Origin: an uncultured Merdimonas sp.
GTDB lineage: Bacteria > Bacillota > Clostridia > Lachnospirales > Lachnospiraceae
Direction of reading: 5' to 3'
DNA: 55,759 nucleotides
NCBI GenBank assembly: GCA_944378225.1
Contig: CALWGE010000010.1
Span: forward strand, 1 to 55,759
The translations under genes and the position numbers were made by a program. Positions 43,936 through 52,609 of this stretch are shown piece after piece (position 1 is the first letter of the stretch; every line of letters starts with the position of its first letter). The notes under the pieces were generated by a model. That model saw nothing but the letters and a program-made list of their open reading frames with translations. It made no database searches and had not been told where the DNA came from.

Positions 43936-44403
43936 ATGGGATTTATGCGGTCTTACAAACACCTGGATAATTTATGCAGAGATATGAATGGATTAGGCGT
44001 TACCGGTTATATACTGGATATGGAAGAGATAAAAAATGCAGGTTTTTATGTTTCGGGTTGGGAAGAGGACTATCGGAGATTAAAGAGATATCGTCATATT
44101 CGCAATCAGATTGCTCATGAAAATGACGCAGACGAAGAAAATATGTGTTCTGCTGGGGATGCTCAGTGGATTGAGGATTTTTATCAAAGTATTCTGGAAC
44201 AGGCAGATCCGTTGGCAGTATATTACAGAAAATACCGGGAACAGAGAAAAACTCTTGCTGCATTGGGTGTTTATAATACATCATCTGAAAATGGGAACTG
44301 GTATAAATCAGAAAAGGACAGTAAGAAATTATCTGCTGTACTTCTTTTGCTGTTCGTGTTAATTATGATGTTGGTATTGTTTTTGTTGTTTTTTCCTGTT
44401 TGA
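43936..44403 (+). CDS. Tail-anchored protein with a HEPN-like R-x4-H motif
   Basis: 155 residues. The N-terminal ~100 residues are helical and contain 'RHIRNQIAHEN' (about 53-63), where R-N-x-x-x-H fits the R-x4-6-H signature of HEPN ribonuclease-type domains. A hydrophobic segment of about 22 residues (131-153) ends the protein, so it is likely anchored by its tail with the domain in the cytoplasm. GGAGGAG precedes the ATG. Name and function are not known to me; the HEPN link rests on the motif alone. Confidence 0.6.
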   Translation: MGFMRSYKHLDNLCRDMNGLGVTGYILDMEEIKNAGFYVSGWEEDYRRLKRYRHIRNQIAHENDADEENMCSAGDAQWIEDFYQSILEQADPLAVYYRKYREQRKTLAALGVYNTSSENGNWYKSEKDSKKLSAVLLLLFVLIMMLVLFLLFFPV

Positions 44404-44436
44404 TTTCGGGGAAAACGCAGATAAAAAATGAAATTT

Positions 44437-44516
<80 letters not shown>

Positions 44517-44520
44517 TCAC

Positions 44521-44567
44521 ATCGAGTGTTCATAACGGATTTCAGTTATGAACACTTGATTTTTTTG
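44521..44567 (+). terminator. Terminator after tRNA-Leu
   Basis: 16-bp stem (44521-44536 with 44545-44560, one G-U pair), 8-nt loop and TTTTTT. Confidence 0.9.
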
Positions 44568-44661
44568 TATCAATCGGTTTTCTCAATATGTATGGAGCAG
44601 GTGTCACGCCTGCTCCTTTGCTCTATGCGGACTTGGTGATATACTTGACCGCAACGCCCTT

Positions 44662-45040
44662 TCAGGCATCCGGTTTGTAGTTTTCTCCGCGTTCCGGAAG
44701 CTCTATGATCCCGATAAACTTGTAGTGAATCACGAACCGCTGGCTTCTGTTTTTGCCTGTTCCTTCCATTTCATAGACCGTGATTTTATCGAACAGTTCC
44801 CGCAGCATAGGTGCAGTCAGCGTTTCCATCTCCATAAACTGTCTTACTGTCCGAATAAATTGCTTCTTGTTCTGCTGCATGGTATCAATAGAATTGAGTT
44901 TCTCACGAAGTTTGGAAATCCTGCTTTTCAGTTCCATACGCTCAACCTCATACTTGTGAAATAGCTGCATAAACCACACTCGTCCATCATCTTTTCCGGT
45001 TGCGTTATCTTCGTACAGCTTTTTATAATGGGAAAAAACT
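44662..45040 (-). pseudogene. 3' remnant of a large serine recombinase (TndX/TnpX type)
   Basis: The frame encodes the C-terminal coiled region and DUF4368-like end of transposon-type large serine recombinases: 'YKKLYEDNATGKDDGR', 'LTAPMLRELFDKITVYE' and 'RFVIHYKFIGII'. It reads back to about 45040, where it runs into a T-rich stretch and a hairpin (45059-45078) rather than the catalytic domain. The ~350-residue catalytic part is gone. It shows that an integrative element once sat beside tRNA-Leu. Confidence 0.8.
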
Positions 45041-45045
45041 GAAAA

Positions 45046-45078
45046 AGCAAAAAGAATAGCCCGCCGGTTTTGACGGGC
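45046..45078 (-). terminator. Stranded minus-strand terminator
   Basis: GCCCG/CGGGC hairpin (45059-45078) followed on the minus strand by TATTCTTTTTGCTTTTT. No gene now lies upstream of it on that strand, so it probably belonged to a deleted gene. Confidence 0.5.
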
Positions 45079-45215
45079 ATACTTTCGATATTAAAAATAT
45101 AATCCATTTCCCAAAATGCAGCGAACCTATACATATCGGTTGAATAATTTACCGAAAATTACTATAATAAAACATAACATTATGGATTTTGTCGTTTATC
45201 GGGAGATTATATGTT

Positions 45216-45443
45216 ATGGCAATCGGTTATAAAAGGCTATGGAAACTGCTGATAGATAAAGATATGAAGAAAAAAGATCTGGAACAGGCGGCGGGCATCA
45301 GTCATTACACCATTGGAAAATTGAACCGTGGTGACAATGTCACTACTGAGGTGCTGGCAAAAATTTGCATTGCTCTTGATTGTACAATGAATGATATTAT
45401 GGAGAACATTCCGGAGCAAACGGATAAGACAACGAAGGAATAA
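45216..45443 (+). CDS. XRE-family regulator (HTH_26 type)
   Basis: 75 residues, one Cro/C1-type helix-turn-helix: 'KKKDLEQAAGISHYTIGKLNRGDNVTTEVLAKIC'. Common as a small regulator in mobile elements and next to restriction genes. It ends 2 nt before the hsdM remnant, so it once controlled that system. GGGAG lies 10 nt before ATG 45216; a longer reading from 45189 lacks a site. Confidence 0.85.
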   Translation: MAIGYKRLWKLLIDKDMKKKDLEQAAGISHYTIGKLNRGDNVTTEVLAKICIALDCTMNDIMENIPEQTDKTTKE

Positions 45444-45445
45444 CA

Positions 45446-46067
45446 ATGGTACGGACAGCAAAACCGAAAAAAGAAGTATCTATGGAGGAAGCACTCTGGA
45501 AAAATGCGGATAAGTTTCGTGGTTCGGTAGAGCCTGCGGAGTATAAGTATGTTGTCCTGAGCCTGTTTTTTCTGAAATTCGCCGGTGATATATTTGACGT
45601 GCAGAAGAAAATGATTGCAAAGCAGTACGGCGAAAAATTTATGGACACGGTGGCATTCTACACGAAGGACAATGTTTTCTACCTGCCGGAGGAAAGCCGC
45701 TGGTCCTATCTTATGGAAAAGGCCAAGCAGGACGATATTGCCCTGAAAATAGATACTGCTCTTTATACGATTGAGAAAAAACAATCCGGCGCTGAAAGGC
45801 GTTCTGCCGGACAACTATTATTCTCGTCTGCATATCGACACAACAAAGCTTGCTTCCCTGCCGGACGCGATCAACCGTATCAACACCGACGATAAAAAGA
45901 ATGACATTTGGATACTGAAAAAAACAAAAAGGCCCGTGTTGTGGAGTAGAACGGACAGCTCAAGTGTTACTGTGACAGAGAGCGGGAAATTCTCTTTATG
46001 GATTTGCGTACAGGGGCAGTCCCTACGAGAAAAAGTCCAAAGCAGAGTTGAAGAATTAAGCCGTTAA
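45446..46067 (+). pseudogene. Frameshifted and truncated type I restriction methylase (hsdM)
   Basis: The first frame encodes the HsdM N-terminal helical domain ('LWKNADKFRGSVEPAEYKYV', 'LSLFFLKF'). At the A6 run 45776-45781 the match moves to another frame ('PALKGVLPDNYYSRLHIDTTK'); one A fewer restores the frame. Homology stops after about residue 150; the sequence that follows is unrelated debris, and the SAM-binding NPPY domain is missing. No hsdS or hsdR is present. Confidence 0.82.
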
Positions 46068-46098
46068 ATTATCATTTAATCACAAAAGGAGAAAAACT

Positions 46099-46836
46099 AT
46101 GGCAAAAATTAGTGTTGATATTGAGAATATTAAAAAGGGTTTACATAATATTGGGTATGAAATCAGTGACTGCATTCAAAGAGAAAACAACGGTATAAAC
46201 TGGCAGTTAAAATTCAATAACAGCGGAGCCATTGTAACAATTTACGATTCAAATAAAATGAAGAATTCTGTCGTAAATGGAAAACCTGATGATGGAGAAA
46301 AAGAAAAATTAAAAGAAATTGTAGAGGGACTTAAATGCAACGAATTAGTAATAGATCCATTGAATTCGGAAATTGTTGACTTAATCCGAGCACGAAAAGA
46401 AGATTATTTTTATGACTTTAAGCAGATACCACATCAGGATAAAGAGAGCTTACTTCACGATATTTTATGTCTTTCAAATAATGTTGAAAATAAGGACGCA
46501 TATCTGATACTAGGAGTTGCAGATGACTATTCGGTAGTTGGAGTAGATGATAGTATAAAATCAAATAATATTTTTGATTTTCTCAAAACACTAAGTTTTG
46601 CAGGTGATAAGGTGCCGGAGATTTCTGTGTTTGAATTGTTTTATACATATAAGAAAATCGTCGTAATTAAATGTAAAAGGTCAAAGAATGTTCCATTTTA
46701 CTTGACAAAGAGATATAAGGGAATTAATGATCATCAAATTTATACTCGTGTTGGAGACACAAATACTCCTAAAAATGGTCATGCGAATTATAGTGATGTA
46801 GAAAAATTATGGAAGATTCATTTTAGTGAGGAGTGA
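46099..46836 (+). CDS. AlbA_2 (Schlafen-like) domain protein
   Basis: 245 residues. 'EDYFYDFKQIPHQDKESLLHDILCLSNN' (about 108-135) and 'AYLILGVADDYSVVGVDDS' are the AlbA_2/Schlafen motif set. The first ~80 residues look like a small separate domain. AlbA_2 proteins bind nucleic acids and often sit in defence or mobile regions; the function here is unknown. Base composition is clearly AT-richer than the housekeeping genes, a sign of transfer. AAAAGGAG precedes the ATG. Appears intact. Confidence 0.75.
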   Translation: MAKISVDIENIKKGLHNIGYEISDCIQRENNGINWQLKFNNSGAIVTIYDSNKMKNSVVNGKPDDGEKEKLKEIVEGLKCNELVIDPLNSEIVDLIRARKEDYFYDFKQIPHQDKESLLHDILCLSNNVENKDAYLILGVADDYSVVGVDDSIKSNNIFDFLKTLSFAGDKVPEISVFELFYTYKKIVVIKCKRSKNVPFYLTKRYKGINDHQIYTRVGDTNTPKNGHANYSDVEKLWKIHFSEE

Positions 46837-47026
46837 CTACTACGCGGAACTTTCTGTTATATTTTCATGCTTGGAAAGTGTGGATATTTCGACAACTTAT
46901 GCTATAATTCTTCAGGAAAGTATCAGATTCAGAGTTAGGCATTCCAGGGATTTTTTTGCTATAACGAGAGGAAGTGCCGCTCAACCATCTATTTTGATGA
47001 TTTTGCGACACTCCTGATAGATTCAA
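46837..47026. other. AT-rich tail of the island up to tRNA-Gly
   Basis: No gene can be supported. A TGC-TATAAT extended -10 box (46900-46908) is on the plus strand. At about 46962-47020 one frame reads as a short protein-like stretch ('CRSTIYFDDFATLLID'), perhaps debris of a lost gene. Confidence 0.4.
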
Positions 47027-47097
47027 AGCAGATAACGGGAATCGAACCCGCCTCTCCAGCTTGGGAAGCTAGCGTTCTACCGATGAACTATATCTGC
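47027..47097 (-). tRNA. tRNA-Gly (anticodon CCC)
   Basis: On the minus strand: acceptor GCAGATA/TATCTGC with discriminator U, anticodon stem CTAGC/GCTGG around TTCCCAA (anticodon CCC), T loop TTCGATT. CCA is not encoded. 71 nt. Confidence 0.93.
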
Positions 47098-47492
47098 ATA
47101 ATTTCTCTGCGTGAGAGATTTTTAATGAATTTATTATAGCATACCTGGCAGAGAAATCAAGAAGAAAAGAAAAACCGTCCGGTCTCCCGGACGGCTTTCC
47201 TTTTCTTATGAGGGGGGAGATAGTGATGTCTTATCAACTATCTGTGCTTTATTATAATGTCCAAATGTGTTCAAAGTATGTCCATTTTCTAAATTAACCA
47301 TAAAAAAAGAGCGTAAAACTTAAAAAAACCTTAAGAGAATCGAAAATCAACCGTTAGGATTGGAAAAAAACAACGGGACATGGTATAATACCTTCAGCTA
47401 ACAGACGGCATATGAAGCCTGAAAGACAGAAGGGAAAAGCAAGGCGATAAAGCCTGTCTGGAAAAGGAAAGACGCCGGGAGGAGGAAGAAAG
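47098..47492. other. Intergenic region: tRNA-Gly promoter, terminator, operon promoter
   Basis: A tRNA-Gly promoter on the minus strand: TTGATT (47160-47155), 16-nt spacer, TGC-TATAAT (47138-47133). It is flanked by an inverted repeat ATTTCTCTGC (47101-47110) / GCAGAGAAAT (47148-47157). A CCGTCCGG/CCGGACGG terminator lies at 47171-47204. No gene is seen from 47205 to 47355. Confidence 0.6.
47360..47389 (+). promoter_or_regulatory. Promoter of the aldose-epimerase/murE/priA operon
   Basis: TTGGAA (47360-47365), 18-nt spacer and TATAAT (47384-47389) with an extended TGG. Confidence 0.75.
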
Positions 47493-48371
47493 ATGGAACA
47501 GATAAGAGTGTTGGAAAATGAAAAACTGAGAATTCAGGTGAACGATGACGGGGCGGAGCTCTGCAGTATTTATGATAAGAGCAGAGGCAGGGAGGCACTG
47601 TGGACTGCAGATCCGGCATTTTGGGCGCGTCATGCGCCGGTACTCTTTCCGTTTGTTGGAAAAGTAAACGGCGGATATTATACATATGAAGGAAAGCAGT
47701 ATCCCATGGGGCAGCACGGTTTTGCCAGAGACAGAAAATTTGAGTGTGTGGGAGAAGGAGAAAGTTATGTGACGCACAGACTGAAAGCTGATGAGGAAAG
47801 CCGGAAAGTATATCCTTTTGATTTTGTTCTGGAGATTACACATAGAATAGAAGGAAATCGTGTTACTGTAGAATGGACAGTGGAAAATCCGGGTGAAAAG
47901 CAGATGTATTTTTCCATCGGCGGTCATCCGGGTTTCTGTGTGACAAAACAGGAAGGATGCCGTCTGATTTTTGACGGGCAGGACAGTCTGGAGAGAGTAT
48001 CGATTGATCTGGAAGCTGCGGCTGTGGATGCAGAACATCCGGAGATTCTGACGCTGGAGAAAGGCGCATATTATGTGGATAGACATACTTTTGATAAGGA
48101 TGCGCTGATCTTTGACCATGGACAGGTGAAAAAGGTGAGCCTTGCGAATACAGACGGTACAAATCTGGTGACCATGCTCTGCCCGGACGCATTGAGCGTG
48201 GGTATCTGGGCACCTGCAGGCGGAGAGGCGCCGTTTATCTGTCTGGAACCCTGGATAGGAAGATGTGATAATGTGGGATTTGCCGGCGAACTGAAAGATA
48301 AATTTGACGTGCAGAGCCTGGAGCCGGGAAAGAGTTTCCGGACAGCATATGATATTTTGATTGGAGAATAA
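47493..48371 (+). CDS. Aldose 1-epimerase family protein (LacX-like)
   Basis: 292 residues, galactose-mutarotase fold. 'ARHAPVLFPFVGKV' and 'MGQHGFARDRKF' near residues 48-85 and 'FSIGGHPGF' (the His pair of the active site) are visible, with the late Glu in 'CLEPWIG'. It interconverts sugar anomers; the LacX group has no settled substrate. It differs clearly from the DUF4432 protein at 10797. GGGAGGAGG precedes the ATG. First gene of the operon. Confidence 0.85.
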   Translation: MEQIRVLENEKLRIQVNDDGAELCSIYDKSRGREALWTADPAFWARHAPVLFPFVGKVNGGYYTYEGKQYPMGQHGFARDRKFECVGEGESYVTHRLKADEESRKVYPFDFVLEITHRIEGNRVTVEWTVENPGEKQMYFSIGGHPGFCVTKQEGCRLIFDGQDSLERVSIDLEAAAVDAEHPEILTLEKGAYYVDRHTFDKDALIFDHGQVKKVSLANTDGTNLVTMLCPDALSVGIWAPAGGEAPFICLEPWIGRCDNVGFAGELKDKFDVQSLEPGKSFRTAYDILIGE

Positions 48372-48376
48372 TAGGA

Positions 48377-49846
48377 ATGAGAGCAGCAAGAGAACTGCTG
48401 AAGGACCTGAAGTATGAGGTTATAAGCGGCAGTGTTGACGTAAATGTAAATGAACTGATTTATAATACCAAGATGGTTTCCAAAGAATGCATGTTTGTAT
48501 GCATTAAAGGCGCAGTGTTTGACAGCCATGATATGGCCGCGGACGCTGCGGCCAACGGTGCTGTAGTCATTGTGGCAGAACGGCCGGTAGATGTGCCGGC
48601 GGATATCTGTGTGGTTCTGGTGAAAGATACGCGGTATGCTCTGGCATTGATTTCAGCCGCTTATTTTGGATATCCGGCCAGAAAGCTGAAGACTATCGGA
48701 ATCACGGGAACAAAGGGAAAAACCACCACGACATTTCTGATTCGTTCTATTCTGGAACATGCCGGAATACGTACCGGACTTATCGGAACCATTGAGACTA
48801 TCATTGGAGACAGGCATATTCCCGCCAGCAATACGACACCGGAATCCTATGCCATACAGCAGTATTTTGCAGCTATGGTGGAAGCAGGCTGTCAGGTGGC
48901 GGTCATGGAGGTTTCTTCCCAGGGACTGAAGCTTCACCGGACGGCAGGAATCCTTTTTGATATCGGAATCTTTACAAATCTGGCCCCGGATCATATCGGT
49001 CCCAATGAACATGACAGTTTTGAAGAATATCTGGAATGTAAGAGCCGCCTGTTCCGCCAGTGCCGGACGGGAATCGTGAATCTGGACGACAGTCATTGTG
49101 CACAGATCCTGGAAGGACATACCTGTGATGTAGAGACCTATGGATTTTCGGAACAGGCGGATCTGCGCGCGTCTGATGTAAAACTGGTGAACCGTCCGGG
49201 ATTTCTGGGAGTGGACTACCATGTGTCGGGACTTGTTAATATGGACGCGGAGATTGATATGCCAGGCCGTTTCAGCGTCTACAATTCTCTGGTGGCCATC
49301 GCAGTATGCTGGCATTTTGAGATCGCAAAAGAGGATGTACTGGCGGCGCTGGAAGCAGCCCAGACAAAGGGGCGTATTGAGAAAGTGAAAGTGTCTGACG
49401 ACTTTACACTGCTCATTGATTATGCGCACAATGCCATGAGTCTGGAGAGCCTTCTGACTACTTTGAAAGAGTATCATCCCAGGCGGCTGGTGTGCCTGTT
49501 TGGCTGCGGAGGCAACCGTTCGCGGCTTCGCCGGTTTGAAATGGGCGAGGTTTCAGGGCGTCTGGCGGATCTGACAGTGATTACTTCAGACAATCCGCGT
49601 TACGAGGAGCCTCAGGCAATCATTGATGATATCCGGACAGGAATCGAAAAGACAGACGGAAAATATGTGGAGATTATCGATCGCAAGGAGGCGATCCGTT
49701 ACGTAATAGAACATGGACAGCCGGGAGATGTGATTGTACTGGCCGGAAAAGGGCACGAGGATTATCAGGAAATCAAAGGCGTCAAATACCCGATGGATGA
49801 GCGGGTACTGATTCGGGAAGTTCTGGAGGAGCTTGAACAGAAGTGA
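48377..49846 (+). CDS. murE: UDP-MurNAc-tripeptide synthetase (meso-DAP-adding)
   Basis: 489 residues. ATP site G-T-K-G-K-T-T-T near 113-120, the carbamylated-Lys region 'CKSRLFRQC', and 'SDNPRYEEP' near 410, where DNPR is the motif of enzymes that add meso-diaminopimelate rather than lysine. Cytoplasmic peptidoglycan precursor synthesis. It starts 5 nt after the epimerase gene and overlaps priA by 4 nt. Confidence 0.94.
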   Translation: MRAARELLKDLKYEVISGSVDVNVNELIYNTKMVSKECMFVCIKGAVFDSHDMAADAAANGAVVIVAERPVDVPADICVVLVKDTRYALALISAAYFGYPARKLKTIGITGTKGKTTTTFLIRSILEHAGIRTGLIGTIETIIGDRHIPASNTTPESYAIQQYFAAMVEAGCQVAVMEVSSQGLKLHRTAGILFDIGIFTNLAPDHIGPNEHDSFEEYLECKSRLFRQCRTGIVNLDDSHCAQILEGHTCDVETYGFSEQADLRASDVKLVNRPGFLGVDYHVSGLVNMDAEIDMPGRFSVYNSLVAIAVCWHFEIAKEDVLAALEAAQTKGRIEKVKVSDDFTLLIDYAHNAMSLESLLTTLKEYHPRRLVCLFGCGGNRSRLRRFEMGEVSGRLADLTVITSDNPRYEEPQAIIDDIRTGIEKTDGKYVEIIDRKEAIRYVIEHGQPGDVIVLAGKGHEDYQEIKGVKYPMDERVLIREVLEELEQK

Positions 49847-52098
49847 AATACGCCAATGTAATCGTTGATATTTCCCTGGAAAAACTGGATCGAACTTTTC
49901 AGTATCGTGTGCCGGAGAAGCTGGAAACTTCTCTGGAAGTGGGGATGCAGGTAGTCGTTCCTTTTGGAAACGGCAGCCGCAGACTGACGGCCTATGTGGT
50001 GGAGCTGACAGACGAATGCCAGTGGGAACCGGGACGGATGAAGGAGATCCTGGACATTGCGGAAAAGGGAATCGCGCTGGAAGGCCAGCTGATTGCTCTG
50101 GCATCCTGGATGCGTCGTGTGTATGGTTCTACCATGAATCAGGCTCTGAAAACCGTGCTTCCTGTCCGGCGCAGCGTGCAGGAGCGTGTACGCCGCCGCC
50201 TTGTACTGGCTGTTTCTCAGGAAGAAGCAGGCGAATACGGGGAAATGCTGAAGAGGAAGAATCAGAAAGCGAGGTTTCGTCTGCTGAATGCCCTTCTGGA
50301 GGCAGACAGAGAGGGAGAAGGTCTGGATTATACCAGGGCACAGAAAGAACTGGGAATTACAGCTCAGACAGTAAAAAGCCTGGAGGAAGCCGGACTGCTG
50401 CGGGTGGAAACAGACACCGTGTGGCGCAATCCCGTAAATCTGTGCGAAAAGGAACAGAATCAGATAACACTTTATGAAGCACAGAGAGCAGCAGTGGACG
50501 ATATTCTTTCCCGGACTGCACGGGGCGACAGAAGGCCTGCATTAATTCATGGGGTTACCGGAAGCGGAAAGACAGAGATTTATATGGAACTGATTGCCGC
50601 AGTTCTTGCTCAGGGAAAGCAGGCAATTGTACTGATTCCGGAGATTGCCCTGACTTTTCAGACTGTTCTGCGGTTTTACCGGCGTTTTGGCTCTCTGGTA
50701 TCGATTATGCATTCCCGGCTGTCTGCCGGAGAACGCTACGATCAGTTCGAAAGAGCCAGAAAAGGTCAGGTCCGGGTCATGATAGGTCCGAGATCAGCTC
50801 TGTTTACACCTTTCGAACATCTTGGCATCATTATTATTGACGAGGAACATGAGGCGAGCTATAAGAGCGAAACAGTTCCCAGGTATCATGCGAGGGAGAC
50901 GGCTGTTGAGCGTGCGCGTATGAGCGAAGCGTTTGTAGTGCTCGGCTCTGCAACACCTTCCGTGGATTCCTACGAAAAAGCCAGAAATGGGGAATATCAG
51001 CTGTATGAACTGCCGATGCGCGTTCCGGGACGTGAACTTCCGGATACGGAAATCGTGGATCTGCGGGAAGAGCTTCGAATGGGGAACCGTTCGATTTTCA
51101 GCGCACGGCTCAGAGAATTGATGAAGGAGCGGCTCGCGAAGAAGCAGCAGATTATGCTCTTTCTGAACCGTCGGGGCTATGCGGGCTTTGTTTCTTGCAG
51201 AGCATGCGGACATGTGATAAAATGTCCACATTGTGATGTGGCTCTGTCCGTCCATAGCGGAGGACGTATGATCTGTCATTACTGCGGATACCGGCAGCCG
51301 ACGGTAAAAAAATGTCCGTCCTGCGGATCTGTTTATATTGGAGCCTTCCGTGCGGGAACACAGCAGGTGGCAGAAATGGCACAGAAGGAGTTCCCCGGAG
51401 CACGGGTACTGCGCATGGATTTTGATACGACGAAGCAGAAGGGCGGCCATGAAAAGATTCTGGAAACATTTGCCCGCCATGAGGCTGATATCCTGGTGGG
51501 GACGCAGATGATTGTGAAAGGCCATGATTTTCCCGATGTGACGCTGGTGGGAATTCTGGCAGCGGATTTGTCTCTCTATGCCGGAGATTACCGGGCTTCA
51601 GAGAGGACTTTTCAGCTTCTGACTCAGGCTGCCGGGAGGGCCGGCCGCGGTTCAGAGAAAGGCATCGCTGTTATACAGACATACAGCCCGGAGCATTACA
51701 GTGTGCGTGCTGCTGCTTCTCAGGATTACGGGGAATTTTTTCAGCAGGAAATGGCGTACAGGCGTCTGATGCATTATCCGCCGGCTGCTCATCTGATGGC
51801 GCTTTATCTGATGTCAGAGAGCGAGGAAGAGCTGGACAGGGGAGCGGCGCTTCTGAAAAAGGAAGTTGACATGGCGGTAAAGGAACGGGGAAGCGGGCAG
51901 AATATCCAGATTATCGGCCCTGCAGATGCGGGACTTGCAAAACTGAAGGATATGTATCGGAAAGTGTTGTATCTGAAATCAGCAGATTTATCAGCACTGC
52001 TGTCCCTGAGAGAATATATGGAGCGGGAGCTTATCCGGGAGGAGAAACTTTCAGCTTTGAATATACAATTTGACATGGATCCTGTAAATCCATTCTGA
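49843..52098 (+). CDS. priA: Primosomal protein N' (replication restart helicase)
   Basis: 751 residues. N-terminal 3'-DNA-binding domain, helicase core with Walker A 'GVTGSGKTEIY' (about 236-246) and DEEH box, and zinc site of eight Cys ('CRACGHVIKCPHC' and 'CHYCGYRQPTVKKCPSC'). It unwinds stalled forks and reloads the replisome. GTG start at 49843 shares GTGA with the murE stop. Confidence 0.96.
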   Translation: MKYANVIVDISLEKLDRTFQYRVPEKLETSLEVGMQVVVPFGNGSRRLTAYVVELTDECQWEPGRMKEILDIAEKGIALEGQLIALASWMRRVYGSTMNQALKTVLPVRRSVQERVRRRLVLAVSQEEAGEYGEMLKRKNQKARFRLLNALLEADREGEGLDYTRAQKELGITAQTVKSLEEAGLLRVETDTVWRNPVNLCEKEQNQITLYEAQRAAVDDILSRTARGDRRPALIHGVTGSGKTEIYMELIAAVLAQGKQAIVLIPEIALTFQTVLRFYRRFGSLVSIMHSRLSAGERYDQFERARKGQVRVMIGPRSALFTPFEHLGIIIIDEEHEASYKSETVPRYHARETAVERARMSEAFVVLGSATPSVDSYEKARNGEYQLYELPMRVPGRELPDTEIVDLREELRMGNRSIFSARLRELMKERLAKKQQIMLFLNRRGYAGFVSCRACGHVIKCPHCDVALSVHSGGRMICHYCGYRQPTVKKCPSCGSVYIGAFRAGTQQVAEMAQKEFPGARVLRMDFDTTKQKGGHEKILETFARHEADILVGTQMIVKGHDFPDVTLVGILAADLSLYAGDYRASERTFQLLTQAAGRAGRGSEKGIAVIQTYSPEHYSVRAAASQDYGEFFQQEMAYRRLMHYPPAAHLMALYLMSESEEELDRGAALLKKEVDMAVKERGSGQNIQIIGPADAGLAKLKDMYRKVLYLKSADLSALLSLREYMERELIREEKLSALNIQFDMDPVNPF

Positions 52099-52122
52099 TA
52101 ATGATATGGGAGGAAATAGACT

Positions 52123-52605
52123 ATGGCTATCAGAAATATCAGAGAACTGGGAGATGATATTCTCCGAAAAAACTGCCGCGAGGTAAAAGAGATGACACCT
52201 CGCCTGATTGAGCTGATTCAGGATATGTATGATACAATGTATGAAGCTCAGGGTGTGGGGCTGGCGGCTCCGCAGGTGGGAATTCTGAAGAGAATTGTTG
52301 TGATCGATGTGGGGGGCGAACCCTATACCATGATTAATCCGAGAATCCTGGAAACGGGAGGAGAGCAGACCGGGAGTGAGGGCTGCTTAAGTGTTCCGGG
52401 AAAGGCCGGCATGGTAACACGCCCTAATTACGTGAAGGCAGAAGCGTGGAATGAAAAGATGGAGCGTTACGAGATAGAAGGAGAAGGACTCCTGGCCCGG
52501 GCCATCTGCCATGAACTGGATCATCTGGACGGGGTAATGTATGTGGATAAGGTAGAAGGCGAACTTTATGAGACAGAGTTTGCCGGAGATGAAGACGAGG
52601 AGTGA
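52123..52605 (+). CDS. def: Peptide deformylase
   Basis: 160 residues. All three motifs are intact: 'GVGLAAPQVG' (about 45), 'EGCLSVPG' (Cys metal ligand, about 88) and 'HELDHLDG' (about 130). It removes the formyl group from new proteins. GGGAGG upstream; the stop overlaps the ribosome site of fmt. Confidence 0.96.
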   Translation: MAIRNIRELGDDILRKNCREVKEMTPRLIELIQDMYDTMYEAQGVGLAAPQVGILKRIVVIDVGGEPYTMINPRILETGGEQTGSEGCLSVPGKAGMVTRPNYVKAEAWNEKMERYEIEGEGLLARAICHELDHLDGVMYVDKVEGELYETEFAGDEDEE

Positions 52606-52609
52606 GAGC

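Noticed and set aside
44662-44979. Reading the recombinase tail as a complete small gene of 105 codons
   Set aside because: The homologous frame runs upstream of the GTG start and matches only the C-terminal end of a much larger protein family, so it is a remnant.
47394-48389. 331-codon minus-strand frame across the aldose-epimerase gene
   Set aside because: Antisense to a clear gene with its own promoter and ribosome site; no domain visible.
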